Assembly: GCF_003013715.1 (NCBI RefSeq)
Contig: NC_072818.1
Span: forward strand, 372,001-436,000
Direction of reading: 5' to 3'
From: Candidozyma auris
Lineage: Eukaryota > Ascomycota > Pichiomycetes > Serinales > Metschnikowiaceae
Length of the DNA stretch: 64,000 nucleotides
The notes under the pieces were generated by a model, which did not search any database, was not told the origin of the DNA, and saw nothing but the letters and a program-made list of their open reading frames with translations. Position 1 is the first letter of the stretch, and each line of letters begins with the position of its first letter. This document shows, one piece after another, positions 47,953 to 58,365 of this stretch. A program made the position numbers and the translations under genes.

Positions 47953-49263
47953 ATGATCCCAATGTTTACTTACCTAGTTACACCAACTCTTTCAACCTTG
48001 CCAGGCCTTAAAGGACAAGCCGCTGTCGCCGAGTCTTTCTGGTCGAAGGAAGAACTTCAGCATTTTATGCTGCTTTTTGGGGATTTCCTTTTGGATCCCA
48101 GCAAAAAAGATTTAGTTGAGAAATACTTTCTCGAAAAAATCAGGGACGAGACAAATTCGTCCAACCAAATAAAGAGTCAGGTTTTGGAAACTCCACCAGC
48201 AAGTGATAGGGAGAACTTCAGTAGTTCTGACAGCGATCTGGACTCGGATGTTCCCCTTCCACAAGCTCAGAGTCCTCAATCTGAGCTCATTGAATCTTCT
48301 GCTGAAGATTCCTTTTTGGAAATAGTAGATGAGACGGTGAAACTCGATGTGTCACCAATCGTTGAAGAATCTACTAATCAGCACCAGCAGCTCAGCAAGA
48401 ATGCAAGAAAGAGAGAGAAGCGCAAACAGAAGAGAGATCTTAAAAGGCAGCTCAAGAAGGAACGCCATGAGGAGTATTTGAAGCAGCCATTTAAGCTAAC
48501 TCTGTGTGCAAAGAAGAGAAAATTGGCACTTGAGAGAAAAAATCATGAAGACGAGTTGCTCAGATGCCAACAGATCAAAAGCTCTCCCTCTGTGTTCTCT
48601 GAGGAAAGTGAGAAAGCTGTGTTGCCCGGAAATCATCTACAAGTGTCGGCTTTCTCCTACTGCCACCCTTTGAGAAAGCTTGATCGCTATTACAAAGAGA
48701 TCATTTCCCTTTTAGACTTTTACAACTACCACGAGAACCTTCGCCTCGTTCACAAACTTTTGAGTCAAGGCTGTCAGCAAGGGTTCATGACTCGTGTAAG
48801 AAGTCTCGAATCGACTTTCATCATCAACGAGGTCCACGAGGAGATTGATGACTTTGATGACATATTGAATGAAGGGTCTAGCTTGCTTTCTGATGGAAAA
48901 GATGTCTCAGAGCCAGAAGAGAAAGTGCAAGACGTAGGTGACGCAGAAGAGAAAGTGCAAGAGGCTGCCCATGACCAAGTACATAAAGAAGTCGAGTTAA
49001 AGAAGGTGCAAGAAGAAGTTGGGCAACAGGAGAAGCCTGCCCAGAAGTCTAGAAAACGGAGGTCGGGAAAGAAGAAGCAAGGAAGCAAAGACTACTCCGC
49101 TCAAACACAAACCGCTTCCAAAATCAGGAAGGAGAAGAAGAGGGAGGCGGAGAGAAAGAAGAGGTTTCCCAATGCCGGTAAGTCTCATGTGGTCGTCAGA
49201 CCTTTTGCTACCAGTGCAGCTATGAGCAAGCCTCAGCCAGTTGAGAAGTACATTCTTCAGTAG
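47953..49263 (+). CDS. basic, charged orphan protein
   Basis: I do not recognise this 436-residue protein. The open frame begins at a GTG (47749); the first good ATG is 47953, 117 bp after TATAAAAG (47829-47836), so I use it. The N-terminal part (MIPMFTYLVTPTLSTLPG, then WSKEELQHFMLLFGDFLLDP) may fold. A Ser/Asp/Glu-rich linker follows, then a strongly basic stretch at about residues 150-210 (NARKREKRKQKRDLKRQLKK) that could be a nuclear signal or nucleic-acid binder. A central segment with FSYCHPLRKLDRYYKEII and FYNYHENLRLVHKLLSQG looks structured. Acidic EEKVQ repeats and a second Lys/Arg-rich tail end the protein. The 93-bp repeat array lies just upstream and a 3' hairpin just downstream. 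Function unknown. Confidence 0.72.
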   Translation: MIPMFTYLVTPTLSTLPGLKGQAAVAESFWSKEELQHFMLLFGDFLLDPSKKDLVEKYFLEKIRDETNSSNQIKSQVLETPPASDRENFSSSDSDLDSDVPLPQAQSPQSELIESSAEDSFLEIVDETVKLDVSPIVEESTNQHQQLSKNARKREKRKQKRDLKRQLKKERHEEYLKQPFKLTLCAKKRKLALERKNHEDELLRCQQIKSSPSVFSEESEKAVLPGNHLQVSAFSYCHPLRKLDRYYKEIISLLDFYNYHENLRLVHKLLSQGCQQGFMTRVRSLESTFIINEVHEEIDDFDDILNEGSSLLSDGKDVSEPEEKVQDVGDAEEKVQEAAHDQVHKEVELKKVQEEVGQQEKPAQKSRKRRSGKKKQGSKDYSAQTQTASKIRKEKKREAERKKRFPNAGKSHVVVRPFATSAAMSKPQPVEKYILQ

Positions 49264-49278
49264 AAGTTTGACAAGCGA

Positions 49279-49298
49279 GTGATCCACGAGTGGATCAC
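49279..49298 (+). other. perfect 8-bp stem-loop in the 3' flank
   Basis: GTGATCCA / TGGATCAC with a CGAG loop begins 16 nt after the orphan stop codon. It could form in the 3' UTR. Function unknown. Confidence 0.7.
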
Positions 49299-50390
49299 CG
49301 AATATTGCTTAAAAAGGTATATCAATGCCTTAAACCTATATAGTTTATAATAAAAGTTCTTTTTAAAAAAAAAAAATCAACGGAGGTTGTTGACAGTACT
49401 TGATTTTGTGATACAAGATTCTCAAGGCAACGAGTAGCGCTTACGACATAACCCAATAGTTTAGCACCAGCACCAAAATGAATTGTCTATTATATTTTCA
49501 AAAAACCAAGGATTTTTAGTTGATCTCATCGTTAGGAAAAAAAATTGTACATTATACTTGTAAATGATACACTTTTTGACGATACTTAGTCAAATAATAC
49601 TGAAGTATTTTCACATGTGATGACTCGAATTCCATGAGCATTGCAGAAAACTAAATCAAATTAGCCAATTCAATTGTTGAAGGCTAAGGAGACTATGCGT
49701 ACAATCATTTTGGGCAGATTCAGCGCTTGTAGTGGTAGTAGTAAGTTTGCCCCTGGAAGTAGCCATCCTGCCATTGCATGATGACAAGAGAGGAGAATAA
49801 ATATTTTTTTGATGGCTAGTTAAAGATTCGTTCATCTTTGATGTATTATGACTAGTCGTCTTAGTCTACTCGAATATGAGAGACCTGAACAGGCTGTAGT
49901 TGGACACACCAAAAGCAGGAACACCCGAAACCACATATGATCTTCCTTCATATTAAAGATAACAGTTATAATTGGTTTGAACAGGATAGTACTGGAATAG
50001 CATTGATTTGCTTTTTGTTGTTTTACTGTACCACGAGAACTTTAACCTTGAATATGTGGGAGCAACTGACATGAAAAGCCATGATGCCTAACAAAATAAT
50101 CTAATGTGTCCTCAAAAGATAGCAATGATCGCTCTAGAACTACAACTTTTGGCTCATACTTCTCTGTATGTAGTGTGTTGATCTGTGGATATGCCCATCC
50201 TTTGCAACATCTGGCTGCAAAATACTATACGCACCGAAATAAGAAATCTGCAACCATCCCATAGAAATATACGAACAGGCAAAAAATCCAAATTTCATCA
50301 TAGGCTTCACCCATCACCGTTACTCAAGCCTCAAATCCCCCAAACTTCAAGAATCTTCCTCAACCGTGCTTCTTTTGCTCTGACCATCGA

Positions 50391-50426
50391 GAAGTTTCTA
50401 GAAGTTGCAGTTCCTTCGAGAACTTC
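50391..50426. promoter_or_regulatory. heat-shock elements upstream of HSP78
   Basis: GAAGTTTCTAGAA at 50391-50403 is a perfect GAAnnTTCnnGAA heat-shock element. TTCGAGAACTTC at 50415-50426 is a second, imperfect one. They lie 110-145 bp upstream of the HSP78 ATG, with a CACGTG hexamer at 50443-50448. Hsf1 control is the natural reading. Confidence 0.75.
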
Positions 50427-50533
50427 CCACTAGCCTCTGCAGCACGTGACCACAAGTCACTCACAAGCGGTACGTCTGATGGCGTTATTTAAGTAACTGG
50501 CTTCTCTTTCCTCCTGACTTAAAAAAAGGGTCA

Positions 50534-52942
50534 ATGCTTTCAAAATCTGCTCGTGTGTCAAGAGCTCTCAAACAAGCTCCATTACGGCGGGTCCGTCCCT
50601 CAGCAGCCGTGGCATACCCAAGGACGTTTGCTACAGTTGCAAAAAATGGGCCTCTGGAGTCGATAAGGAGCCAGGTTACTACGATAAGGGACTTCAAGTC
50701 TCCACAATCGATTCTGATAAGTTTTTCCAGAGGCTTCAGCTCTTCCGGTGCAAACAGAATGCAGATGCAAATGAACAAAGACGACGATCCAAATGTGCCT
50801 GCTTTGGAGAAGTACGGCACTAACCTCACCGACTTGGCTAAGGAGGGTAAGTTAGACCCTGTGATCGGACGTGACGAGGAAATAAGAAGAACCATTCAGG
50901 TTCTCTCCAGAAGAACAAAAAACAACCCAGTTCTTATTGGTAATGCAGGTACAGGTAAGACTGCTATCATGGAGGGCCTTGCCCAGAGAATTCTTAAGGG
51001 CGAGGTTCCCGAGCTGATGAAAGACAAACAGATCATTACGCTAGACTTGGCAGGAATCATATCTGGTGCAAAGTTCCGTGGTGACTTTGAAGAGAAGCTC
51101 AAAAAGATATTGAAAGAAGTCGAAGACAAGAAAGGCTCTGTCATCCTTTTCGTTGACGAACTCCACCTTCTAATGGGTTTAGGTAAGGCCGAAGGCTCTA
51201 TTGATGCTTCCAACATGCTCAAGCCTGCATTGGCCAGAGGTAAGCTCTCTCTCTGTGGTGCCACAACCATTGAAGAGTACAGAAAGTACGTGGAAAAAGA
51301 TGCTGCTTTAGCGAGGAGATTCTCGGCCGTGATGGTGAATGAACCTACTGTTCAAGACTCTATTTCCATACTTCGTGGTCTCAAGGAACGTCATGAGGTG
51401 CATCATGGTGTACGTATCACCGATGGTGCCCTTGTCACAGCTGCTTTGTACTCCAACCGATACATAACCGATAGGTTTCTTCCAGATAAGGCTATCGATT
51501 TAGTGGATGAAGCATGTTCCACTTTGCGTTTGCAGCATGAGTCAAGACCTGATGCTATCACTCATTTAGACCGTCAGATCATGACTATTCAAATTGAATT
51601 GGAGTCACTTAGGAAGGAGGAAGATCAGTTATCGAAAGATAGAACCACTAAGCTCGAAGAAGAACTTAAAGTCAAGGAGAGCGAACTCAAGGAACTCACT
51701 GAGAAATGGGAATCTGAGAAGAAAGCCATAGATGAAGTAAAGCAGGCAAAGGCAGACTTGGAACAGGCCAGATTTGACTTGGAGGAGAGCCAAAGAGAGG
51801 GTAATTACGCAAAGGCCTCTGAATTGCAATACTCGACGATTCCAAGATTGCAACAGCAGGTGCAAGAGCTTACAGAGTCTGAGGATGTAGTTAAGTCGCT
51901 GTCAATCTTGCACGACTCTGTCACATCCGACGACATTGCAGCTGTTATTTCGAAGATGACAGGCATTCCTCTCAGTAACTTGATGAAGGGTGAGAAAGAC
52001 AAATTGCTCGACATGGAGATTATCTTGAAGCAGCATGTAGTTGGTCAAGATGAGGCTATTCACGCTGTTTCTGACGCTGTTCGCTTGCAAAGAGCCGGCC
52101 TCACAAGTGACAAGAGACCAATTGCATCTTTCATGTTCTTGGGTCCAACTGGTACAGGTAAGACGGAGTTGACCAAGCAGCTCGCTGAGTTTTTGTTCAA
52201 CGACAAGAGTTCAGTCATTAGATTTGATATGTCTGAGTTCCAAGAGAAGCACACAGTCTCTCGGTTGATCGGCTCACCACCAGGTTACGTTGGCTATGAA
52301 GATAGCGGTGAGTTGACAGAGGCCGTGAGAAGAAAGCCATACTCTGTCGTATTGTTTGATGAGTTTGAGAAAGCGCACAAGGATGTCTCAAAATTGCTTT
52401 TGCAAGTGCTCGATGAAGGCTCTTTGACAGATTCGCATGGTAAACACATCGATTTCAGAAACACCATTATCGTGATGACTTCAAACATTGGGCAAGAGAT
52501 TCTCTTGGCTGACAAGGATGCAAAGGAGGATGGATCTATCAGATCTTCCGTTAAGCAAGATATTCTTGAATTGTTGCGTCACCATTACCCTCCTGAGTTC
52601 TTGAACCGTTTGGACGAAGTGTTGGTGTTTAACAGGCTTTCGAAAGATTCTTTGAAGAACATCCTTGATATCAGGTTGAGAGAGATTGGCGAAAGATTGA
52701 GTGACAAGAGAATATATCTTCACCTCACTGACGAAGTCAAAGAACATCTCGCAACAAAGGGCTACGATCCAGTTTACGGTGCCAGACCTTTGAACAGAGT
52801 GCTTCAGAAGGATCTTTTGAACCCACTAGCAATGCTCATGATCAAGGGTCAGGTGAAGGAAGGAGATGATGTTAAGGTCGAAATGCAGAACAGCAAATTG
52901 CACATCGTTCCCAATCATCCTGCCGAAAACGAAGGAGATTAA
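50534..52942 (+). CDS. HSP78: HSP78, mitochondrial ClpB-type disaggregase
   Basis: Hsp78 is the matrix AAA+ disaggregase that works with mitochondrial Hsp70. The 802-residue protein (S. cerevisiae 811) has an Arg-rich presequence ([20 protein letters not shown]) and lacks the ClpB N-domain, as expected. NBD1 has Walker [10 protein letters not shown] at about residue 136 and Walker [13 protein letters not shown] coiled-coil middle domain spans about 340-455. NBD2 has GPTGTGKTE at about 537, the pore loop GYVGYE, and Walker [12 protein letters not shown]. The NBD1 Walker A reads GNAGTGKT rather than GEPGVGKT. The CTG at 51014-51016 (residue 161) lies in a VPE-x-MKDK stretch usually holding Ser, supporting CUG-Ser decoding. 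Heat-shock elements lie upstream. Confidence 0.95.
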   Translation: MLSKSARVSRALKQAPLRRVRPSAAVAYPRTFATVAKNGPLESIRSQVTTIRDFKSPQSILISFSRGFSSSGANRMQMQMNKDDDPNVPALEKYGTNLTDLAKEGKLDPVIGRDEEIRRTIQVLSRRTKNNPVLIGNAGTGKTAIMEGLAQRILKGEVPELMKDKQIITLDLAGIISGAKFRGDFEEKLKKILKEVEDKKGSVILFVDELHLLMGLGKAEGSIDASNMLKPALARGKLSLCGATTIEEYRKYVEKDAALARRFSAVMVNEPTVQDSISILRGLKERHEVHHGVRITDGALVTAALYSNRYITDRFLPDKAIDLVDEACSTLRLQHESRPDAITHLDRQIMTIQIELESLRKEEDQLSKDRTTKLEEELKVKESELKELTEKWESEKKAIDEVKQAKADLEQARFDLEESQREGNYAKASELQYSTIPRLQQQVQELTESEDVVKSLSILHDSVTSDDIAAVISKMTGIPLSNLMKGEKDKLLDMEIILKQHVVGQDEAIHAVSDAVRLQRAGLTSDKRPIASFMFLGPTGTGKTELTKQLAEFLFNDKSSVIRFDMSEFQEKHTVSRLIGSPPGYVGYEDSGELTEAVRRKPYSVVLFDEFEKAHKDVSKLLLQVLDEGSLTDSHGKHIDFRNTIIVMTSNIGQEILLADKDAKEDGSIRSSVKQDILELLRHHYPPEFLNRLDEVLVFNRLSKDSLKNILDIRLREIGERLSDKRIYLHLTDEVKEHLATKGYDPVYGARPLNRVLQKDLLNPLAMLMIKGQVKEGDDVKVEMQNSKLHIVPNHPAENEGD

Positions 52943-53015
52943 GAATCGCTTCCCTGTTAATTTGTAAATACATTTTGTAAATAATCTAACTTGAACAAAC
53001 CTTTGCATGCTATAA

Positions 53016-56000
53016 TTATAAAACTCTACCAACCGTAGATGACTCCGCAATGTGCTTCTCACTGTCATCAACCTTTTTGAGTGACTTTCCTCCCTGAATC
53101 TGACCCAAGAGAGCACCTATGTTAGGAGGTCCACCTGGAGAAGGGGCAGCCTTTGATGTCCCCGAGTCAGATGGAGCAGAGAGGAAAGATGGGGGAGGCG
53201 GTGGCGGCGCTCCTCCACTAGGAACAGGGGGAGCCTGAGCTGGCGGGGGAGGCGGAGGAGGAGGAGGAGGAGGAGGAGCTTCTCCAGAAGGTGGAGGAGG
53301 AGCCTGTTGTGGAACGGGAGGAGCTTGCGTAGGAATAGGTGGGGCTTCTTGTGGGATTGGAGGAGCCACAGATGGTGGTGTTGGCACTTCTGGAACAGGT
53401 GGAACCTCCAGAGGGATAGGCGGAGCCAGTTGCGGAATTGGTGGGATATCTCTGGCACCGCCATTAGCAGCTTCACTCGGAGGAGAAGGCGTAGCAAATT
53501 CGTCGGTAGAATCAGAGTCGAACTCAGACGACTTGTCATCTATTGATGTATCGGGACCATTGCTTTGAGGAAGAGATGAATCTGGAGCAGCTGAAGGAGC
53601 CTGCTGCAGTGGTGGTTGAGGAGCCTCTTGTTGCGGTGGCTGAGGAGCCTGCTGAGGTGGAGGTTGAGGAACCTGTGGTGCTTCAGCAGGTGAAACTTGT
53701 TCCTGAGGCTTTGAGGGCTCTGCTACATGAGCAGGCTCAGCTGCCTTTGTGTTGCCAGTGGGGTTTCTAGTTATTGGCTGAGGCATACCACCAAAGAGTA
53801 AGCTGGCTAACTTGGCAGCACCTGCTCTATTTGGTTCATCATCATCGGATGAATTAGCCTCGTCATCACTCCAGTCATCGCTTCCCATTCCTCTTTGAGA
53901 TGCTCGTTGCGCTTCCATACGTTTTTGGTCCGCTGGGGTTTGCTTCTGAGTAGGTTTGAAAAATGGATTGGTGTTCTGTGCCGACTTTGGAGTTCCACTT
54001 GATGACTCGTTTCCTTGACTGGAGCCATCACCACCAAACCTTGCGAAGGGGTTACTCTTGTGTGGACCATTTGCGGATGACTCACTCTCCTCTTTCTTTG
54101 TCTCTCCAGGACTTGTGATCGTTGCTTCAGGTGTCTTTGAGGAAGCGGGCCCTTGTGCGGACTGAGCTGCATTAGCTGTCACATTATTGTTAGTAGGTTT
54201 GTAAACTTGAGCAGGAGCCGGCGCTTCTTCTTCTTCACTCGAGTTCTCCATTTCGGCCATCTCTTTCTTCAATTTTGCAAGTCTGGCTTCCTTCTCTTGC
54301 TTTTTCCTCAACTTTTTGGCCTCGAGCTCCTTCTTCTGCTCAAGCAAAGCTGCATACTCCTCGTCATCATCGTCACTGGATTCGGTAGCCTTCTTCTCCT
54401 CTTCGGTAAGAGACTTGGGTTGAGAGCTTGCTGGAGGCTCTGCCTTTGGAACATGTTCCGGTTTCGATTCGTTCTTGTCATTTGCTTGATTTGGTGTAGG
54501 AGGCTTTGGGGAAGAGGGTTTTGGAGAAGTAGTCTGTGGTGGCAAGGATACACTTTGATTATATTGCTGACCTCTGTTTCTAGAAATGCCCAATTTGGCC
54601 AATCTCTCACTCATCCTCTTTTGAGCCTGTTCTTTAATATAAGCAGCTCTCTCCTCAGAGGTTCTGTGAGATGCTGGCGAGGAAGTGCCCGATGAAGCAC
54701 TCTGTGTAGCCTGCGCACCTGTTGACTTGGATTGCTGGAAGGTTTCATCCTTGTCTTGTGCTTTAGGTTGCTGTTGTTGCAGTTTCTCCTCAAACTGTTT
54801 CAACTCATCAATGAATAGCTTCACGGCTTGTGAAACACCAACACCATTTTCCCATTTCTCTGCGCCAGCGTCATCTTTGACAGAAACTTGAAGATGAATC
54901 GCTGCGCCATCTTCCAAGTTCTTGATACTAGCTTCGATATCCTTGATCATCGATGTCTCATTCTCACATTCTTTCGAGGCATTTTCCGAAACTTGCTTGA
55001 GCTTGTTATCAGCATCTTTATTAGTTCCCTCAGAGAAGGATTTGCCCGTCAATGCAGCCATGCGTTGTCTCAAGAGAACCTTTGACTTGTGTCTTATTCT
55101 ATCCTTCTCCGTAACTTCACCGTTGGGGCCGGTGCCGGTAATTTCAGAGTCACCAGCTTCAGGATTCCAGTCTGGATACTCCTTCTTCAATTTAGCTTTG
55201 GCGACTTCTGTCTTGGTTCTTGCAAGATCTTGATTGACCTTGTGAATTTTCTGAATCAAGGTAGGGACCTTGTCTTTTGTATAGTGATCTAATTTCTCCA
55301 AAAGTTGCTTCTTCTCTTCCTGAGAGCCACCAAGCGCAACATTGCTCAATTTTTGTTGAGTTTCTTTGATCTGGTTCTTCAATCCCTCGATGATCTTTGA
55401 ATTGTAGTCCTCTGATTGCCTGTTTGCTATTGAATTGTGCTGATCCTCAGCATTCACAGCATCCAAAAGAATCTGCTTTTCACGAATCAATTTTTTCAAC
55501 TCAGCTATGCTCAAATCACGAGACTTCGAGGACTGGACGCTGCTAGGCTGGTCTTCAAGGGGCCTTCTGCTTCTATGACGTGAATTGGAAATGTATCCCA
55601 TGTCATCATCATTGTTTTTGAATCTTGATGCAGATGTCTGTTGCTTAGGAGGCTGTTGCTTGCCCTTGGAACCACCTTTCAAAGAGTTCTTGAGAGTATC
55701 TACCGAGTCCTGCAAGTACTTTGCAGAAGGAGGAATCAACTCCGGTGGTAGTCTCAAGGGAATATCGAACCCGTTCAAACGGCGGTAAACAAGATGCATG
55801 GCCACAGCAAACTCGTCTTTGTTGAGCTTACCACGGTTGCTCGAGTCACATAAGTTCCAGATAGACTCCAAGTCAGGTCTGCTCAAACCAGACTTGTTGA
55901 AAATACCGATAGCAGTCTCACCCTGAATAAAGCCCTTTCTCTCAGGATCCCAGGCAGCAAAGATACCATCGTAAATTTGTTTCTCTTGCTTGGTGATGGC

Positions 56001-57521
56001 CCAAGTGACATTGCTCTTCAAAGAGCCTCCCATTGCATTTTGCAAATTATTTGCGCTCAGTTGCGTATTTGATAGGAAGTGTTGTTCCATGGCATTCAAA
56101 CCAGGAATTCCTCCCGTAGGAGTGTGAACAAATCCCCATTGACCAGGCTTACCCGTAGGTTGAGATTGCAATAACCCGCCAGTCTGCTGAGGCTGAAAAC
56201 CGCCAGTCTGTTGAGGTTGAAAGCCACCAGTCTGCTGAGGTTGAAAGCTGCCTGTTTGTTGCGGTTGAATTCCAGTTTGCTGAGGTTGGAAGCCTCCGGT
56301 GCGTTGTTGTTGGATACCCTGCGATCCATTGAAGCCAGTGCCTTGTTGCTGAAGGAGACCAGTTTGTTGAGGCTGAGAGCCGCCCGTTGGACCGGAACCG
56401 GTGCGTTGAGCAGCCAATTGAGGCTGCTGGGCTTGGAAACCAGTACCCTGAGGCTGAAGAGGCCCAGTTCTTTGCGACTGCAATTGCTGAGGCTGCGCAG
56501 GAATCAAACTGGCAGTTTGCTGAGGTTGCAATGGGATAAGTGAGCCACCACCTGTGCGCTGTGCAGTCAACGAGTTGAAACCACCGGTAGGCTGAGCTGC
56601 GAAAGATGTTGGAGGAGGAGCAGCACCGTTGCCTGAGAAGTTCAGGATACCGGGCTGACTATCAAGCCAATCACTCTGAGAAGGTTTGGGCGCTGCGAAC
56701 GACGAAAATGGAGTGTTGGCTAAGACCTTATTAGGATCTTCAGGAACGGCAAAGTTGATGGCATCCACGAAGCTCTGTACCTCATTAGCCCATTTTTGAG
56801 GCAAAACACCAGGCAAAGGCTCTCCTTTCAACGATTGGTTGCACAAGTGCAACGCCAACGCAAATTCAGGAAACAAAAGGGAACCCAGCTTGTTGGTATC
56901 GGCAAGAGTCCAGATTTCAGCCAACGTGACAGGCTGCAAACCAGAACGCAACAAAATGTCTCTAGCTGCGTCACCGGAGATGGAGTTTTCACCCTTGAGC
57001 ACTGCAGTCCTGAAGAGGTGCTCGAACTTTGTCTGCTCTTCGGCAGTGATAAACGATAAACGAATAGCAGGGATCTTCAACTCCTTGTTTTCAGTCACAG
57101 AGCCCAATGCCGCCGTGAAGCCAGTTTTCTGTGCCTGCAATGGCTGCTGGCCAACACCAGCGCTACTGAACCCGGTCTGCTGAGGCTGAAATCCAGTAGG
57201 CTGCTGGAAGCCAGTTTGCTGGGGATTCAAGCCGCCAAACAGAGAAAGCTGCGGCTGGAATCCCGTTTGCTGAGGCTGAAACCCCGTTTGCTGAGGCTGG
57301 AATCCAGTTTGTTGACCTTGAAAGAGCCCTGGCTGCTGAGGCTGCTGAATCTGATTCCCTTGGTAAAACCCAGTCAGCTGCTGTTGCATGTACTGAGGCT
57401 GTTGAGGCTGCTGCTGCTGCTGGTTTTGAAAGCCGTACTGGTTTTGGTACCCAGTTTGCTGCTGCTGCTGGTAACCTCCAGGGTATTGGCCTTGGTAACC
57501 GCCCTGGAAGGAGTTGTACAT
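53016..57521 (-). CDS. PAN1: PAN1, EH-domain endocytic scaffold and Arp2/3 activator
   Basis: Pan1 scaffolds the late endocytic coat with End3 and Sla1 and links it to actin. The 1501-residue protein (S. cerevisiae 1480) begins with Gln-rich sequence bearing many QPQQTG repeats (about residues 14-117), then EH domain 1 (about 147-240; DILLRSGLQPVTLAEIW), a second QQTG array (about 320-457), EH domain 2 (about 504-597; YDGIFAAWDPERKGFI), coiled coils (about 654-780 and 1040-1094), a long poly-Pro region (about 1267-1454) and a C-terminal WH2-like segment (NIGALLGQIQGGKSLKKV). The xxQxTG repeats match sites phosphorylated by Ark1/Prk1 kinases. The ATG at 57521 is firm. It is convergent with HSP78. 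Confidence 0.95.
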   Translation of the reverse strand: MYNSFQGGYQGQYPGGYQQQQQTGYQNQYGFQNQQQQQPQQPQYMQQQLTGFYQGNQIQQPQQPGLFQGQQTGFQPQQTGFQPQQTGFQPQLSLFGGLNPQQTGFQQPTGFQPQQTGFSSAGVGQQPLQAQKTGFTAALGSVTENKELKIPAIRLSFITAEEQTKFEHLFRTAVLKGENSISGDAARDILLRSGLQPVTLAEIWTLADTNKLGSLLFPEFALALHLCNQSLKGEPLPGVLPQKWANEVQSFVDAINFAVPEDPNKVLANTPFSSFAAPKPSQSDWLDSQPGILNFSGNGAAPPPTSFAAQPTGGFNSLTAQRTGGGSLIPLQPQQTASLIPAQPQQLQSQRTGPLQPQGTGFQAQQPQLAAQRTGSGPTGGSQPQQTGLLQQQGTGFNGSQGIQQQRTGGFQPQQTGIQPQQTGSFQPQQTGGFQPQQTGGFQPQQTGGLLQSQPTGKPGQWGFVHTPTGGIPGLNAMEQHFLSNTQLSANNLQNAMGGSLKSNVTWAITKQEKQIYDGIFAAWDPERKGFIQGETAIGIFNKSGLSRPDLESIWNLCDSSNRGKLNKDEFAVAMHLVYRRLNGFDIPLRLPPELIPPSAKYLQDSVDTLKNSLKGGSKGKQQPPKQQTSASRFKNNDDDMGYISNSRHRSRRPLEDQPSSVQSSKSRDLSIAELKKLIREKQILLDAVNAEDQHNSIANRQSEDYNSKIIEGLKNQIKETQQKLSNVALGGSQEEKKQLLEKLDHYTKDKVPTLIQKIHKVNQDLARTKTEVAKAKLKKEYPDWNPEAGDSEITGTGPNGEVTEKDRIRHKSKVLLRQRMAALTGKSFSEGTNKDADNKLKQVSENASKECENETSMIKDIEASIKNLEDGAAIHLQVSVKDDAGAEKWENGVGVSQAVKLFIDELKQFEEKLQQQQPKAQDKDETFQQSKSTGAQATQSASSGTSSPASHRTSEERAAYIKEQAQKRMSERLAKLGISRNRGQQYNQSVSLPPQTTSPKPSSPKPPTPNQANDKNESKPEHVPKAEPPASSQPKSLTEEEKKATESSDDDDEEYAALLEQKKELEAKKLRKKQEKEARLAKLKKEMAEMENSSEEEEAPAPAQVYKPTNNNVTANAAQSAQGPASSKTPEATITSPGETKKEESESSANGPHKSNPFARFGGDGSSQGNESSSGTPKSAQNTNPFFKPTQKQTPADQKRMEAQRASQRGMGSDDWSDDEANSSDDDEPNRAGAAKLASLLFGGMPQPITRNPTGNTKAAEPAHVAEPSKPQEQVSPAEAPQVPQPPPQQAPQPPQQEAPQPPLQQAPSAAPDSSLPQSNGPDTSIDDKSSEFDSDSTDEFATPSPPSEAANGGARDIPPIPQLAPPIPLEVPPVPEVPTPPSVAPPIPQEAPPIPTQAPPVPQQAPPPPSGEAPPPPPPPPPPPPAQAPPVPSGGAPPPPPPSFLSAPSDSGTSKAAPSPGGPPNIGALLGQIQGGKSLKKVDDSEKHIAESSTVGRVL

Positions 57522-58365
57522 GGTTGGGAAGGAAGAGGTGATAAAATAGGTGGGTTGGAGGAAACCGGCACGTAATCATATTGGAGGTCGAGTAGTGGGA
57601 GGACCCACCCGTACACCACTGTACCTCAGTAGTCAAGGGCTTGCATTCCCAAATATTTGGTTTTTATGGGGTTGAGGGCTTATGCTAGATGTAGAGGAGT
57701 TGAATTTCATAAACTTCTTTTTTTTTTAATTTTTTTTTTTTGGAACTCTGCTATTGACATTGTAAATTGTGGAGTCTGTTTCGGGCAAGCAAAGTATGGT
57801 GGTGTCCGCAGAAAGAATGGCTGCGAAAAAGGCAAAGGGCAATTGTAAGATAAACCTTCGTGGAGATCACATATTGATGGAGGACAAAAAAAAAAAAAAA
57901 AGAAATATATTCATAATTCAAGGGCCACTGACATGTAAGGAAAACACTTTGTTAGAGTCCAATTGGTGAGATTTGCTGACTCTGGAGACATGTTAGGGAA
58001 AGCCGGTAACGGCTATGCTCACCGAGTATGAAGCCGGAGAGAATGTGGAGTCAATGCCTCCAAAAAACCAGTTGATATAGAAAGTAGAAAGAATAGTTTC
58101 AGTAATTGAAGCGTGTATAATCACTAGTCTTGCTATTAGAGATTATGTTGGTATGATCATCCAGGTTGCTTCGTCATTGGTCCTAAAGATGCTATGATTC
58201 TTGGAGGACACTGGGGTTAAGAGGATGTTTGAGCAGAATCATGAAGAGGGTTTAAAGAATTAGGGGTGTAATTAGCCTGTCGTTGCAATTGGTACACGTA
58301 GCTAATCTCGAACCAAATAAATCTCTCTGATAAAAATCGTGTTGTATACTCAACTTCTTCGACTA
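57522..58365. other. intergenic region upstream of PAN1, T- and A-rich
   Basis: The PAN1 promoter side, with long T runs at 57718-57728 and 57731-57741 and an A run near 57885-57901. No gene is supported. The 5' part of the neighbouring dead retroelement may extend into it. Confidence 0.45.

Larger units (their letters stand above)
49264..50533. other. intergenic region upstream of HSP78
   Basis: About 1.27 kb. Apart from the hairpin and an A-run (about 49366-49377) near the orphan's 3' end, only the HSP78 promoter elements at the right edge are identifiable. Short frames (for example 50185-50433) lack family resemblance. Confidence 0.5.

Noticed and set aside
53160..53720. Antisense and alternative-phase frames in the PAN1 Pro-rich region
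   Set aside because: They mirror the repetitive CCA/CCT codons of PAN1; no independent support.
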